A stretch of DNA of 64,000 nucleotides, taken from a virus. Shown piece after piece: positions 23,895-31,972 of this stretch. The stretch's first letter is position 1; each line of letters begins with the position of its first letter. Position numbers and translations under genes: made by a program. Location: positions 53,830 through 117,829 of IMG/VR virus record IMGVR_UViG_3300021379_000006; one strand, written 5' to 3'. Under the pieces are notes generated by a model. That model made no database searches. It had not been told where the DNA came from and saw nothing but the letters and a program-made list of their open reading frames with translations.

Positions 23895-24776
23895 TTATCC
23901 TAATGTAGGTCTGCTTTTAAACATATTGTAATACTTGTGGTATTGCGCTTTTCTATTAACTTCCCACATTTTTCTCAATTCTTCAAAGTCTGGTGTATTG
24001 ATAAAACTTAATGCATTGTTTCTCGCAGCTCTGAGTCTCTGTTCTATTAATCCCATTTGATTACCAACGGGCTCTCCAGCAAATAACATATTTTCTAGTA
24101 TGCGTTGCTTAAGAGCATATTCATAATATTCATTGCAATATGGGTGATCCAATACTAAAAGATTACCTTCAGTATCTTCCATAGCGCCTTGGTAATTAAT
24201 ATATACTTTACCAGTCTTAAAATTGGTTTTTAGAAATCCATCTTTGATTTCAGCAATCATATCAGACCTAACATTCAAGTTAGGACAATCACAAGTTTGA
24301 TCATTAACGGTTGTAATACGTAATGGAGCAAACGCAGTGTAAGTTCTGTATTCAGAAGATCCTGTTTTTTGTACAAGCTTATACTCCACATTATCATCAC
24401 AGTTAGTAAGAACACAAACATTATCACAATTTGGATCTGATTGCAAACCTTTCATACCAGGGTCTGGTACATAGTCTACAGATACATCTTCAATGTGAGT
24501 GCCAGATGGCATCTTTTGTTCAATAGTATATTCACTGCAGATAAAAGCATAGTTTAAAGAAGCAAAGTCGTGCGGCAATCTTGCCTTGTTATGTTCTATA
24601 TCAAGAACAACTTGTTTAGTTCTGTTAATTCTAAGACCTAAATCATAATTAACTCTTGTTGCTACTTTAATTAGTTGTGCAGGATCTATCATACCCTCTA
24701 GAGCATAACTAGCAAAGTCAATGGAAACATCTTCCATCAAACTGTCAAACGTTCTATATTTATGTGATACTGCCAT
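23895..24776 (-). CDS. Connector/ring-type tail protein, 293 aa
   Basis: Begins MAVSHKYRTFDSLMEDVSID, followed by an amphipathic helical region (FASYALEGMIDPAQLIKVAT) and then beta-rich sequence containing a Cys-rich insertion (DPNCDNVCVLTNCDD, residues about 120-134). The C-terminal ~80 residues are helical. It sits directly between another short connector-type gene, overlapping it by 1 nt, and the 1698-aa tail protein. In crAss-like phages this position holds the ring (gp4-like, tail tubular) proteins below the portal. I recognise the opening from that group, but the exact ring number cannot be assigned from sequence alone. Confidence 0.72.
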   Translation of the reverse strand: MAVSHKYRTFDSLMEDVSIDFASYALEGMIDPAQLIKVATRVNYDLGLRINRTKQVVLDIEHNKARLPHDFASLNYAFICSEYTIEQKMPSGTHIEDVSVDYVPDPGMKGLQSDPNCDNVCVLTNCDDNVEYKLVQKTGSSEYRTYTAFAPLRITTVNDQTCDCPNLNVRSDMIAEIKDGFLKTNFKTGKVYINYQGAMEDTEGNLLVLDHPYCNEYYEYALKQRILENMLFAGEPVGNQMGLIEQRLRAARNNALSFINTPDFEELRKMWEVNRKAQYHKYYNMFKSRPTLG

Positions 24777-25447
24777 TATCTATGTATATTAATTTTATTA
24801 TCAGAATCTTCAGGTGGTATTCTTAAAGCGGTGCCCATAGTAATAAGAACTTGCTGTTCTATTTCAGCAAACAATGCTTCTGGAATATTTATCTCTTGTT
24901 CATGTCTTACAACACATTGATCTTTGGTTTCACACAACCAATCAGATATATCATCATCAAATACACCTTCTAGTTTTACAGCGTCCCATTCTAAATCAGG
25001 AAAGTATAAGTAACCATTCAAGTACCAGAAGTACTTTTGATTATTGTACCTAAATGACGTTGTTTTAGTAAGTGATGTGTAAGTACCCGGATGAGTTGCT
25101 TTAAGCTCTCTAGAGCCATCTATGGAGCTCACCGTTCTAATTAGAGGCCCCCAATAACCTTGCATCATATTTGGGAGCTTATGTTTTGTTCTTTTGATTG
25201 TACAGCCTGATTTAATTCCTGTACATTCTGCCTCTACTTTGTCTACTTCAATAAGCTCTATGAAAGGTAGAGTCTTCCATATAGCATTAAACTTCATTAG
25301 CTTGTTAGCATTATCTTGTCTTCTGATTAATAGCTGAGCAAACTTTTGAATTAAACTGTAAATATATCTATCAGTAACAAAGGCATCTTGTACCTCTGCC
25401 TTTACCTGACCCCTGATTCTTGATATTACTGATCCTATGGTTGTCAT
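24776..25447 (-). CDS. Connector/ring-type tail protein, 223 aa
   Basis: The N-terminal ~75 residues are helical (SRIRGQVKAEVQDAFVTDRY, IYSLIQKFAQLLIRRQDNAN), followed by a beta-rich middle and a C-terminal helix (EALFAEIEQQVLITMGTALR). A helical start that enters a beta domain is common among phage head-tail adaptor and tail-tube proteins. The stop codon overlaps the start of the 293-aa gene and the gene begins 5 nt after the 188-aa gene, so the three are probably translated from one message. Ring or adaptor role is inferred from position in the crAss-like gene order. Confidence 0.7.
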   Translation of the reverse strand: MTTIGSVISRIRGQVKAEVQDAFVTDRYIYSLIQKFAQLLIRRQDNANKLMKFNAIWKTLPFIELIEVDKVEAECTGIKSGCTIKRTKHKLPNMMQGYWGPLIRTVSSIDGSRELKATHPGTYTSLTKTTSFRYNNQKYFWYLNGYLYFPDLEWDAVKLEGVFDDDISDWLCETKDQCVVRHEQEINIPEALFAEIEQQVLITMGTALRIPPEDSDNKINIHR

Positions 25448-25452
25448 GATGT

Positions 25453-26019
25453 TTATGTTTCAAATTCATCATAGTCCTTTAGTGTTTTGTTAGTATTATC
25501 AGCGTTGGGATCATATAGATGAGAGACTTTCATTTTGTTCTGCATCTTTATGTACTTTGTCCAGTTCTGAGGATATTCTTTAGCAACCGTTCTCTTAAAA
25601 TCTCTACATGCTACAAATGACCAAAGCTCTCTGTTTTTGAATCTATACTTTGTAGACCAGTTTGTATAAAATATCTTACCTATGTTGCCGTCCGTATCCC
25701 AGTTTTTATTTCTTAACACTTTCCCATATTCATTAGACTTTGAGTAATCAATGTTTACATTCTTTGCCGGAGGGCAGGTTCCTATAAACAAATAACCTAA
25801 TGAGTCTGGTAACTCTACACCGTCTCTATGTTTTATGACTCCTTCCCACAGTGCCCTATTATATAGTTTTATAATCTCTCTTAGCTTATTATTGTCTATA
25901 TGAGAGTATAGTGGTCTCTTGTCTTTAAATTCCTTAAATGTTTCTTTATTCAGTAAGCCTAACGTTTTTCTCCTATATCTAGGAGCTTTTAGATCAGGCT
26001 TTTTGAAATTACTAATCAT
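25453..26019 (-). CDS. Conserved crAss-like small tail-module protein, 188 aa
   Basis: The N-terminus is basic and Pro-rich (KKPDLKAPRYRRKTLGLLNK), then a helix and a conserved-looking core GYLFIGTCPPAKNVNIDYSK, followed by a positively charged, aromatic-rich C-terminal half (TKYRFKNRELWSFVACRDFK). I recognise this small protein as one found beside the ring-protein genes in many crAss-like genomes; its role is unknown to me. It follows the phosphoesterase gene after 59 nt of AT-rich spacer. A weaker copy of the late promoter-like element (9 of 12 positions) lies at 26030-26041 just upstream of the start. Confidence 0.7.
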   Translation of the reverse strand: MISNFKKPDLKAPRYRRKTLGLLNKETFKEFKDKRPLYSHIDNNKLREIIKLYNRALWEGVIKHRDGVELPDSLGYLFIGTCPPAKNVNIDYSKSNEYGKVLRNKNWDTDGNIGKIFYTNWSTKYRFKNRELWSFVACRDFKRTVAKEYPQNWTKYIKMQNKMKVSHLYDPNADNTNKTLKDYDEFET

Positions 26020-26078
26020 AGTTTACATTATTAATTTACAAAAAAAACAGCACTTATAAAAGTTTAAATTGCTGTTCT

Positions 26079-27305
26079 TTAGATTGCCTGATACGTTAGT
26101 TCACATACATTACCCATTTCAGAATCTTGTAATTCTATTTTACCTGATCTTCTATTACCAACATATTTATTGTGATAGTGGTAATAATCAGTTTTACAAA
26201 GACTCGGTAAGGTCTTATGAATAAACCCAGTATTCTCAGATGTAGTTATATATTCTACTTTTTTATTGCCATGAAAATGGCCAGTAAATAGAGTTCTATT
26301 TTTAGTTGTACCCCATAACAAAGGATACTCAGTTGCGTAAACTAAAGGTGTATTTTTTGCAGGTACATCTCCATGTTCAAAAGCGTTAAAGTTTTTACCC
26401 CAAACATGTACTTTTCTTTCTGCATATTCAATATCCCACGTGATGTTTTCATCTTCAATGGACTTAGATAATGCATGTGCTAAATGAAATGATGATAATC
26501 TATCATGATTACCTGGAATATAAACCACAACAAGTTTGTTACAGAATTGCTTGATATAGTTTATACCCCAATGCATAGCATCAAATGCTTGCATATAGGC
26601 TTCAGTAGCTGTACTACAATTATCTAATACTGTACCGCTAGTTGTTGTTCCATTAAATGTGTCCATGTTAATTAAATCACCACCAACAACAAAGTATAAT
26701 GTTTCTATATAGTGAGCAGAACTTGCTCTAGGTAAAAGATTCTTTAGAGTATCTTCAAAGTCTTTATCTATTGTTTCATTCCCTTCTTTACCAAAGTGAA
26801 TATCTTGTAGTGACATTATACCACAAACTTCTTGCTTATCTTTCTTAAGAAGCTTTATATCAGTCTTTTGTACTTTAAACTTCTTAGGCGTCCAGTTATC
26901 TATAAGATCTTTAAGATACTGTTCTTCAGAATTTTTAAGTCTGCTTACAAGTGCAGATACTCTCCAGTGGTCTCCCATCTGTTTATTCCAATACTGAGAA
27001 AGTTTCCAAACGGATGTGTCTATTTTTAATAGATCAATTATTTCTTCAGCTGATTTGGGCTCATGATCAAATGTCCCTGAAATCTTTCCTTCTCCTTTGT
27101 CAAGGTCAATAGCTTCTGCTATTTCTGCATTCTTAGATGCAATGCCAAAAAATTTGCGTTTGTTTCTATCTACCCTTCTTTCAGATAGTATTTGATTTTT
27201 TACTTTGATATATTCCTTTTCAGTAATACCAAGTTTTGCAGAACAATATGACGGGTTCTTTTTCCATTTTAAAGATTCCGCTACTCTTTGTTTAAGATTA
27301 GCCAT
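26079..27305 (-). CDS. Calcineurin-like metallophosphoesterase with N-terminal helical extension, 408 aa
   Basis: The binuclear metal motifs of the calcineurin-like phosphoesterase superfamily appear in the right order: DIHFG near residue 168, GGDLINMDT near 210, PGNHDR near 264, EHGD near 310 and TGHFHGN near 342. Together these supply the D-x-H, GD, GNHD, H and GHxH ligands, so the enzyme is probably active. The first ~150 residues are Lys-rich and helical and include a possible HTH (NPSYCSAKLGITEKEYIKVK). The substrate is not predictable from the motifs: nucleic acid, nucleotide or phosphoprotein are all possible. It is the first gene after the strong terminator at 27345-27378, yet sits inside the virion gene block. 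No promoter was identified. Confidence 0.88.
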   Translation of the reverse strand: MANLKQRVAESLKWKKNPSYCSAKLGITEKEYIKVKNQILSERRVDRNKRKFFGIASKNAEIAEAIDLDKGEGKISGTFDHEPKSAEEIIDLLKIDTSVWKLSQYWNKQMGDHWRVSALVSRLKNSEEQYLKDLIDNWTPKKFKVQKTDIKLLKKDKQEVCGIMSLQDIHFGKEGNETIDKDFEDTLKNLLPRASSAHYIETLYFVVGGDLINMDTFNGTTTSGTVLDNCSTATEAYMQAFDAMHWGINYIKQFCNKLVVVYIPGNHDRLSSFHLAHALSKSIEDENITWDIEYAERKVHVWGKNFNAFEHGDVPAKNTPLVYATEYPLLWGTTKNRTLFTGHFHGNKKVEYITTSENTGFIHKTLPSLCKTDYYHYHNKYVGNRRSGKIELQDSEMGNVCELTYQAI

Positions 27306-27344
27306 AATAAAAAATTAAAGGTTTACCAAATCTAATAAAAAAAA

Positions 27345-27378
27345 ATTAAATAAAAAAAGAAGGTCCCCGTAGGGACCC
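27345..27378 (-). terminator. Intrinsic terminator with UACG tetraloop
   Basis: Read on the minus strand: a perfect 6-bp stem GGTCCC/GGGACC closes a TACG loop (UNCG-type, unusually stable in RNA) and is followed by a long T-rich run. It lies 48 nt after the stop of the 187-aa gene and before the phosphoesterase gene, so it ends the surface-protein unit. Confidence 0.88.
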
Positions 27379-27425
27379 TCTCCAACGTCTGTGACAGAAA
27401 ACCAACAAACTACCACTTCTTGTTG

Positions 27426-27989
27426 TTATGCTGATAAAGTAGTTACCAAAATCTCAACTGAATCACATGTAGCAGATCCAAAAGTTGATACTACTTTTAT
27501 TTTATATTCTGTTGCTGGGCTAAGTTCACTAACGGTATAATTAGTAATTGCTGTAGCCAAAGCGTTTGTGTTTGCTTGAGTCCAACCAGATGGTGTATCT
27601 ACAGTATCATAGAATACAGCAAAGCTTTCACTTAATGATGAAATGCCATCCCAAACAATATCAATAGTTGTACTTGTAATTTTATCTGCGTATAGATTAT
27701 AAGGCGCATGGTGTACATTATCTGCAGTACATACGTCAATTCCATTAGCAATCATCAAAGCAAATTTTTGTAAAATTTGATCCAACCTTTCTCCTGATTC
27801 AACCTTCAATATACCAGAAGGAGTTTCAATTCTAAATGTAGATCCACAATAAGAAACACACTCTGTACATTGAACATCATTACAACGCTCATTACCAACA
27901 CCACACTCAGTATAAGCACATGGTGTTGTTAAACTAGTGTCCTTACATCCACAAGGATCTGAATTACATTTACTACAATTACAAGCCAT
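27426..27989 (-). CDS. Cys-rich protein with fibronectin-III-like C-terminus, 187 aa
   Basis: The N-terminal ~50 residues carry about 14 Cys (MACNCSKCNSDPCGCKDTS, then CAYTECGVGNERC). A short module follows (GSTFRIETPSGILKVESGER). The C-terminal ~90 residues read as a fibronectin type III-like beta-sandwich (YNLYADKITSTTIDIVWDGI, ELSPATEYKIKVVSTFG). It is encoded 13 nt after the 619-aa Cys-rich protein and just before a strong terminator, so the two are co-expressed. Small decorating or fibre-associated virion protein is likely. The Cys cluster could bind zinc or form disulfides; the sequence does not decide between these. Confidence 0.7.
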   Translation of the reverse strand: MACNCSKCNSDPCGCKDTSLTTPCAYTECGVGNERCNDVQCTECVSYCGSTFRIETPSGILKVESGERLDQILQKFALMIANGIDVCTADNVHHAPYNLYADKITSTTIDIVWDGISSLSESFAVFYDTVDTPSGWTQANTNALATAITNYTVSELSPATEYKIKVVSTFGSATCDSVEILVTTLSA

Positions 27990-28002
27990 CTTATTTTATT
28001 TA

Positions 28003-29862
28003 TTAATTACATATACCAAGTTGAGTGATTGTTGCACTTCCCGAAACTGCAGTAAAGTATGGTTGAGTAGTTGAACAAATTGTAAATGTTGTTACGCCAA
28101 CAACAGCTGTTGAAGCAGACAAACCAGTTGAACAATCTGTATATTCTACATCTCCATCATTATTCACATCATTACTTGTTATTCTATATGATAGACACTG
28201 AGTACTACAATCTATACAGTCTGTATAAACAGTATTTATAGTTGTAGTAGATGGCGCAGTACTTGTTCCAATTACTTCCCAACAGTCTGCACCACTATCA
28301 TGAGATATCCTAACAGATTGAGCTGTAGTTAATGTACCACTTGAATAAGATCCAATAAGGACATCTCCTGGATTATTACATGATTGCAATCGATAATTAG
28401 TTGCAGCTGCTTCACCTGTTGTTATAGATGAAGAAAAGTCACATGTTCTTGTTCTACCACCAATACCTACTTCAATAGAAACAAGATATGTTGTTCCTGC
28501 AGTTAAACCTGTTAATGTAGTTGATACAGAAACTCCAGGATTAGTAATAGTATTAGATGCAGTAAGAGATCCAGTAGATACATTAGTTGCTCTTACTACA
28601 TATATAGCGGTAGATCCAATCCAGTTATTGAAAGAAACATCTATTGTGGTTGTTGTAGCTGTTTGAGTCATGCTTCCAGGACATGGTATTTCTGAAGCAA
28701 CTGTGGTTGACAATGTTTCACTACAAGTGTTTACGCCATCTGTTGTACAAAAATCTACGCTTACTGTAAAGTCATCATATAGATACAATCCTGTTAAAGC
28801 AAGGAACAATCCACTAGATGAGCTTTGTAAAGAAGCTATACTAAATACACTGCTAATAGATGCACCATTACCGTCTGTAATAGTTACAGTACTTGACCCA
28901 GAACAATCATTATATGACGCAGGAACAGAAGAACCTGTAAATAAAGCGGTAATTCCAGTTGGAATATTATCTCCAGTTGTATTTAAACTAGCAGTAAATG
29001 CATATACAATAGAATCACAAGCACCAGGACAACAATCTGTTTGTATGGTTTGAATAGCAGCATACATATCACAAAGAACAACCCATGCGTTTTGTACGGC
29101 ATGGGATAATGTTGAAGGATTGTTTACCCAGTTTGTAAGTGAACCATATGTACCCGTTCCTGATAATACCGTTGTAGACCCTGTAATACAGCTTGAAGCA
29201 TTAATAGCATTAGTAATCAATGCTGGTACACCTACTGCTGATTCTAAATCACAGAATCTAGTTTCTAAAGCAAGTGTTAATACAGAATGAGCTACCGTTT
29301 GATCTTGAAAAATACAAGAAGATAAAACATTTACTTCTTGAGCTGAGCTACTACATGGTAGTACACAGTTTTCTAGTATCACAATTCTTGATTCATGATC
29401 TAAGATTTGAGAATTAATTAATTCAATACTTGAAAGAATATCACAAATCTTATTTGCTAACATAGTAGCAAATTGATCTAAAGGAAGTGTAGTAATAGGA
29501 TTGCCTAAAGAATCTTCAAGATCAAAACAAGAAGGTACATTCATGTCAGGTAGTGTATAATCACCACCTACACTAAGATCACATACATAATCAATAATAA
29601 GTTGGATAGTATCTGTAATTGTATCTGGAGCAGTTTGTCCACTTGGGAGAACACACAATAAATCCAAACCTGATAAATCTGGTTCAGCTGTTGTTGTTTG
29701 GCTTACTATGTCACAAAGCTGTTCTGCAAGCTTTGCAACAACTTCACTAACTGTGTCTCCGCTACATAAGCTTATACATGGAATGTCTGGTCCTTGCCAA
29801 ACAACACAGTTTGAAGATATATTAGAGCAGGGTGATGTTTCCCCATTATTGATTGGTAACAT
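28003..29862 (-). CDS. Cys- and Ser/Thr-rich virion surface protein with FN3-like repeats, 619 aa
   Basis: The N-terminal region has regularly spaced Cys (NCVVWQGPDIPCISLCSGDT, QLCDI, LLCVLPSGQ). The middle is repetitive Ser/Thr/Ile-rich sequence. An FN3-like domain lies at about residues 390-475 (MTQTATTTTIDVSFNNWIGS ... TTLTGLTAGTTYLVSIEVG). The last ~130 residues are again Cys-containing beta modules. It resembles phage head or tail fibre-type surface proteins that carry Ig-like domains. The upstream 130 nt contain a match to the late promoter-like element at 29906-29917, so this gene probably begins its own unit, ending at the 27345 terminator. Confidence 0.68.
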   Translation of the reverse strand: MLPINNGETSPCSNISSNCVVWQGPDIPCISLCSGDTVSEVVAKLAEQLCDIVSQTTTAEPDLSGLDLLCVLPSGQTAPDTITDTIQLIIDYVCDLSVGGDYTLPDMNVPSCFDLEDSLGNPITTLPLDQFATMLANKICDILSSIELINSQILDHESRIVILENCVLPCSSSAQEVNVLSSCIFQDQTVAHSVLTLALETRFCDLESAVGVPALITNAINASSCITGSTTVLSGTGTYGSLTNWVNNPSTLSHAVQNAWVVLCDMYAAIQTIQTDCCPGACDSIVYAFTASLNTTGDNIPTGITALFTGSSVPASYNDCSGSSTVTITDGNGASISSVFSIASLQSSSSGLFLALTGLYLYDDFTVSVDFCTTDGVNTCSETLSTTVASEIPCPGSMTQTATTTTIDVSFNNWIGSTAIYVVRATNVSTGSLTASNTITNPGVSVSTTLTGLTAGTTYLVSIEVGIGGRTRTCDFSSSITTGEAAATNYRLQSCNNPGDVLIGSYSSGTLTTAQSVRISHDSGADCWEVIGTSTAPSTTTINTVYTDCIDCSTQCLSYRITSNDVNNDGDVEYTDCSTGLSASTAVVGVTTFTICSTTQPYFTAVSGSATITQLGICN

Positions 29863-29905
29863 AAAAAATCCTATTTTACAACTAATAAAACTTACTAGTA
29901 TACAC

Positions 29906-29917
29906 TATAATATACAA
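29906..29917 (-). promoter_or_regulatory. Late promoter-like element upstream of 619-aa gene
   Basis: Minus-strand sequence TTGTATATTATA preceded by TT, so it begins as TTTTG. It is identical over 12 bases to the element at 39883-39894. About 20 nt after the TTTTG stands TAAGTTTT, close to the Bacteroidota -7 consensus TAnnTTTG. The element lies 44-55 nt upstream of the ATG. Promoter function is inferred. Confidence 0.55.
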
Positions 29918-29993
29918 AAGTTTTTGTAATCAAACAAGAAGTTTAATTACTATTAAGTTGCAAAATAGGATTATAAGAAACCTAAGTTGAAAT

Positions 29994-30287
29994 TTAATCA
30001 ACTACAGCTTCTAGCTTGGGCTCTTCAGTTTTTTCAACTTCTGAAATTGTGCCGTCTGCAAGTGAAATATTAACTTCTCCATACTTTTCTTGGAGACTTA
30101 ATGAAAACTCTTGCATTCTAGCTCTCATTGCTGCATGATCATTTAATAGTTCATACTTTGCAATCTCAATGTTTGCAAGATTATTGACCGCATTGCCAAT
30201 AGCTTGCTGCAAACCTTGTAATTGTTCTAGCTCTTCAGCAGTGATCTTTTTTTCAGCTGCTGCTTTCTTTGTTGATTTTTTTGCCAT
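29994..30287 (-). CDS. Small helical protein, 97 aa
   Basis: Lys/Ala-rich start (MAKKSTKKAAAEKKITAEE), then an almost fully helical, Gln/Leu-rich stretch suited to a coiled coil (LEQLQGLQQAIGNAVNNLAN through LSLQEKYGE) and a short acidic tail. No family is certain. It lies between the 76-aa and 619-aa genes and is separated from both by about 100-130 nt of AT-rich sequence. A scaffold, chaperone or head-internal role would fit, but nothing in the sequence decides. Confidence 0.65.
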   Translation of the reverse strand: MAKKSTKKAAAEKKITAEELEQLQGLQQAIGNAVNNLANIEIAKYELLNDHAAMRARMQEFSLSLQEKYGEVNISLADGTISEVEKTEEPKLEAVVD

Positions 30288-30385
30288 GACGTTTAATTAA
30301 TTAATTAATACAAATATATATGTTTTGTCTTTGATATCAAATATATAAAAAAATATTATTTGCCGCAAGGTGCAGTTCAAAGTTA

Positions 30386-30616
30386 TCAGATTAAAAAAAG
30401 TTCTTCATCTGTCAACTCCCAATCACGAATATTTTCCTCTGAATACTTCCAATTCTTGACTTCTGCCTTGGTAGTAAATTCTATTTCGTAAGACTCAATA
30501 TTAATGTTGTTATCGTTATGAGCAATACATTTGCTGCCATCTAAAGACCACGCTGGTAAATGACTCAATAAGTCAGATATTAAACTATGCTGTTCTTTTG
30601 TAAGTAAGTAATACAT
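30386..30616 (-). CDS. Hypothetical small protein, 76 aa
   Basis: Its ATG overlaps the stop codon of the LamG-like gene by one base, which supports translation. The sequence is Leu/Ser/Glu-rich with a YEIEFTTKAEVKNWKYSEEN stretch and a Trp-containing acidic end. Phage fibre operons often carry a small chaperone or attachment protein in this place. I do not recognise the family, so any such role is only contextual. Confidence 0.6.
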   Translation of the reverse strand: MYYLLTKEQHSLISDLLSHLPAWSLDGSKCIAHNDNNINIESYEIEFTTKAEVKNWKYSEENIRDWELTDEELFLI

Positions 30617-31584
30617 TATGGACTAGTTATAAAGGTTGCACCGTTGTTAGTCATGCTACTAATGCTGTTTTCATCAGTAACATCATTCTCCATGCGCCAT
30701 GCAGTCTCAAAATTGGTAGTAAATACATTTTCACTATCTCTACCATAGCCATAGATCGTACTTACATTGCTTGAGGAAAGCATAGCATCGTAGAGGTACA
30801 CCTCATCTATAACCCCATCCCAGATGGTATTAGGCGCAGTATTCCCATAGTTACCACCTATCTCTAGGTAATTGTGAGTTACCTCCGCAGTAGTAAAGTG
30901 TGAGTTATTACCCACACTATAAGTAAGCTCAGTGCCGTTCCAGTATGTTTTAATGCCATCGGTACTAAGGCTCTTGGTTTGATCAATACACACCATCAAA
31001 TGCGTAAAGCCATCACTATCAGTGTTACCTCTTTGTGAGCTTACCCATCCAGTACCTGAGTTTGACACGCCACTTGTTGTACTATTGGTACTATCATGCA
31101 GGGGGTATGCTCTTTGGTATGTTCTATTTACGCCATTAATGCGTTTCAAAAACTGCACTATCAAACGGTTAAAACTAGCATTGTAAAACCACAAAAACCT
31201 ACCATTAATAGCATTGTTTTCTGTATGCACCGTACAGTACAAGGCCATATTTCGTTTTGAGCTTTCATCATTCCTTACCCACATACTAATGCTAAACTTT
31301 TGAGATGGGTGAGAGCTTAGCGAGCCTCTAACGTAGTCATTAACACCATCGTAGTCTAAGGCATAGTCATTATTCCATGAGCTTAATGTATGATTATAAC
31401 TGTAAAATTCACTTATAGCATGAGGCGCACTTCCGTCTGGTCTATCAGCAGCTGCATTCGCTGTATTAATAGCCGCTATAGTTCCATCAGAAGCACTTTT
31501 AAGAGTAATTTCTCTTCCAGGCTGTAGTCCAAATTCTGTATTTAATTCGGACATTTTAATCTGTCCACTACTTTGTAATGCCAT
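30616..31584 (-). CDS. LamG/concanavalin-like jelly-roll virion protein, 322 aa
   Basis: The N-terminal ~65 residues are a phage virion-attachment type opening (ALQSSGQIKMSELNTEFGLQ). From about residue 75 a LamG-like (Laminin_G_3) jelly roll is visible: YALDYDGVNDYVRG, FSISMWVRND, FTHLMVCIDQT, YLEIGGNYGN, and the hallmark WDGVIDEVYLYDAMLSSSNV. Such domains bind carbohydrate or protein ligands. It is encoded directly after the tail-fibre gene, whose restored frame stops 2 nt before this ATG. A receptor-binding or head-decoration role is likely. Confidence is high for the fold and moderate for the role. Confidence 0.8.
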   Translation of the reverse strand: MALQSSGQIKMSELNTEFGLQPGREITLKSASDGTIAAINTANAAADRPDGSAPHAISEFYSYNHTLSSWNNDYALDYDGVNDYVRGSLSSHPSQKFSISMWVRNDESSKRNMALYCTVHTENNAINGRFLWFYNASFNRLIVQFLKRINGVNRTYQRAYPLHDSTNSTTSGVSNSGTGWVSSQRGNTDSDGFTHLMVCIDQTKSLSTDGIKTYWNGTELTYSVGNNSHFTTAEVTHNYLEIGGNYGNTAPNTIWDGVIDEVYLYDAMLSSSNVSTIYGYGRDSENVFTTNFETAWRMENDVTDENSISSMTNNGATFITSP

Positions 31585-31586
31585 AA

Positions 31587-31972
31587 TTAAGGATTAAATA
31601 TGTTTGAGAATGCAATTACATCACCCTTCATATGTAAATCTCCATCTGCCTCAATTCGAGCAACCCATACACCACTAATATAGAAGTCAATGCTGTTGTT
31701 GTTGTCAGCGTCAATAGCAATGTAGTTACTTGTATCTTTACCTATTTTAGTAATACCATCTCTTAAGTCTGATTCAATACTAAATGTCGTTCCACTTAAG
31801 TCTAATCCGCTACCCGCTGAATACGTAGTATTGGTGTTTACTACAGTTTCAGTAGCAGTAGCAATACCCGTAACGTGTCCATTGGAATCAACAGTAATGT
31901 CTTGAATGTATGTACGACCAGAGTTATTAGAACTACTTGCAGCGGTAATGTTAGGGTGAGCTGTTAAGTACC
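31587..31972 (-). pseudogene. Frame-shifted 3' end of the 1089-codon tail fibre gene
   Basis: No ATG ORF is found here, but a minus-strand frame open up to the fibre gene continues the fibre repeat exactly: LTAHPNITAASSSNNSGRTY then IQDITVDSNGHVTG, near-copies of YLTAHPSITAASSVNNSGRT and IQDITLDSNGHVTA inside the upstream ORF. It ends with a beta-rich tail (DLRDGITKIGKDTSNYIAID, DGDLHMKGDVIAFSNIFNP) and a TAA at 31587-31589, 2 nt before the LamG gene. Adding one T after GCTGG at about 31970 would join the frames (GGT ACT TAA becomes GGT TAC TTA). The intact fibre would then be about 1214 aa. No slippery heptamer is present, so a deletion or assembly error is more likely than programmed shifting. 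Confidence 0.8.
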
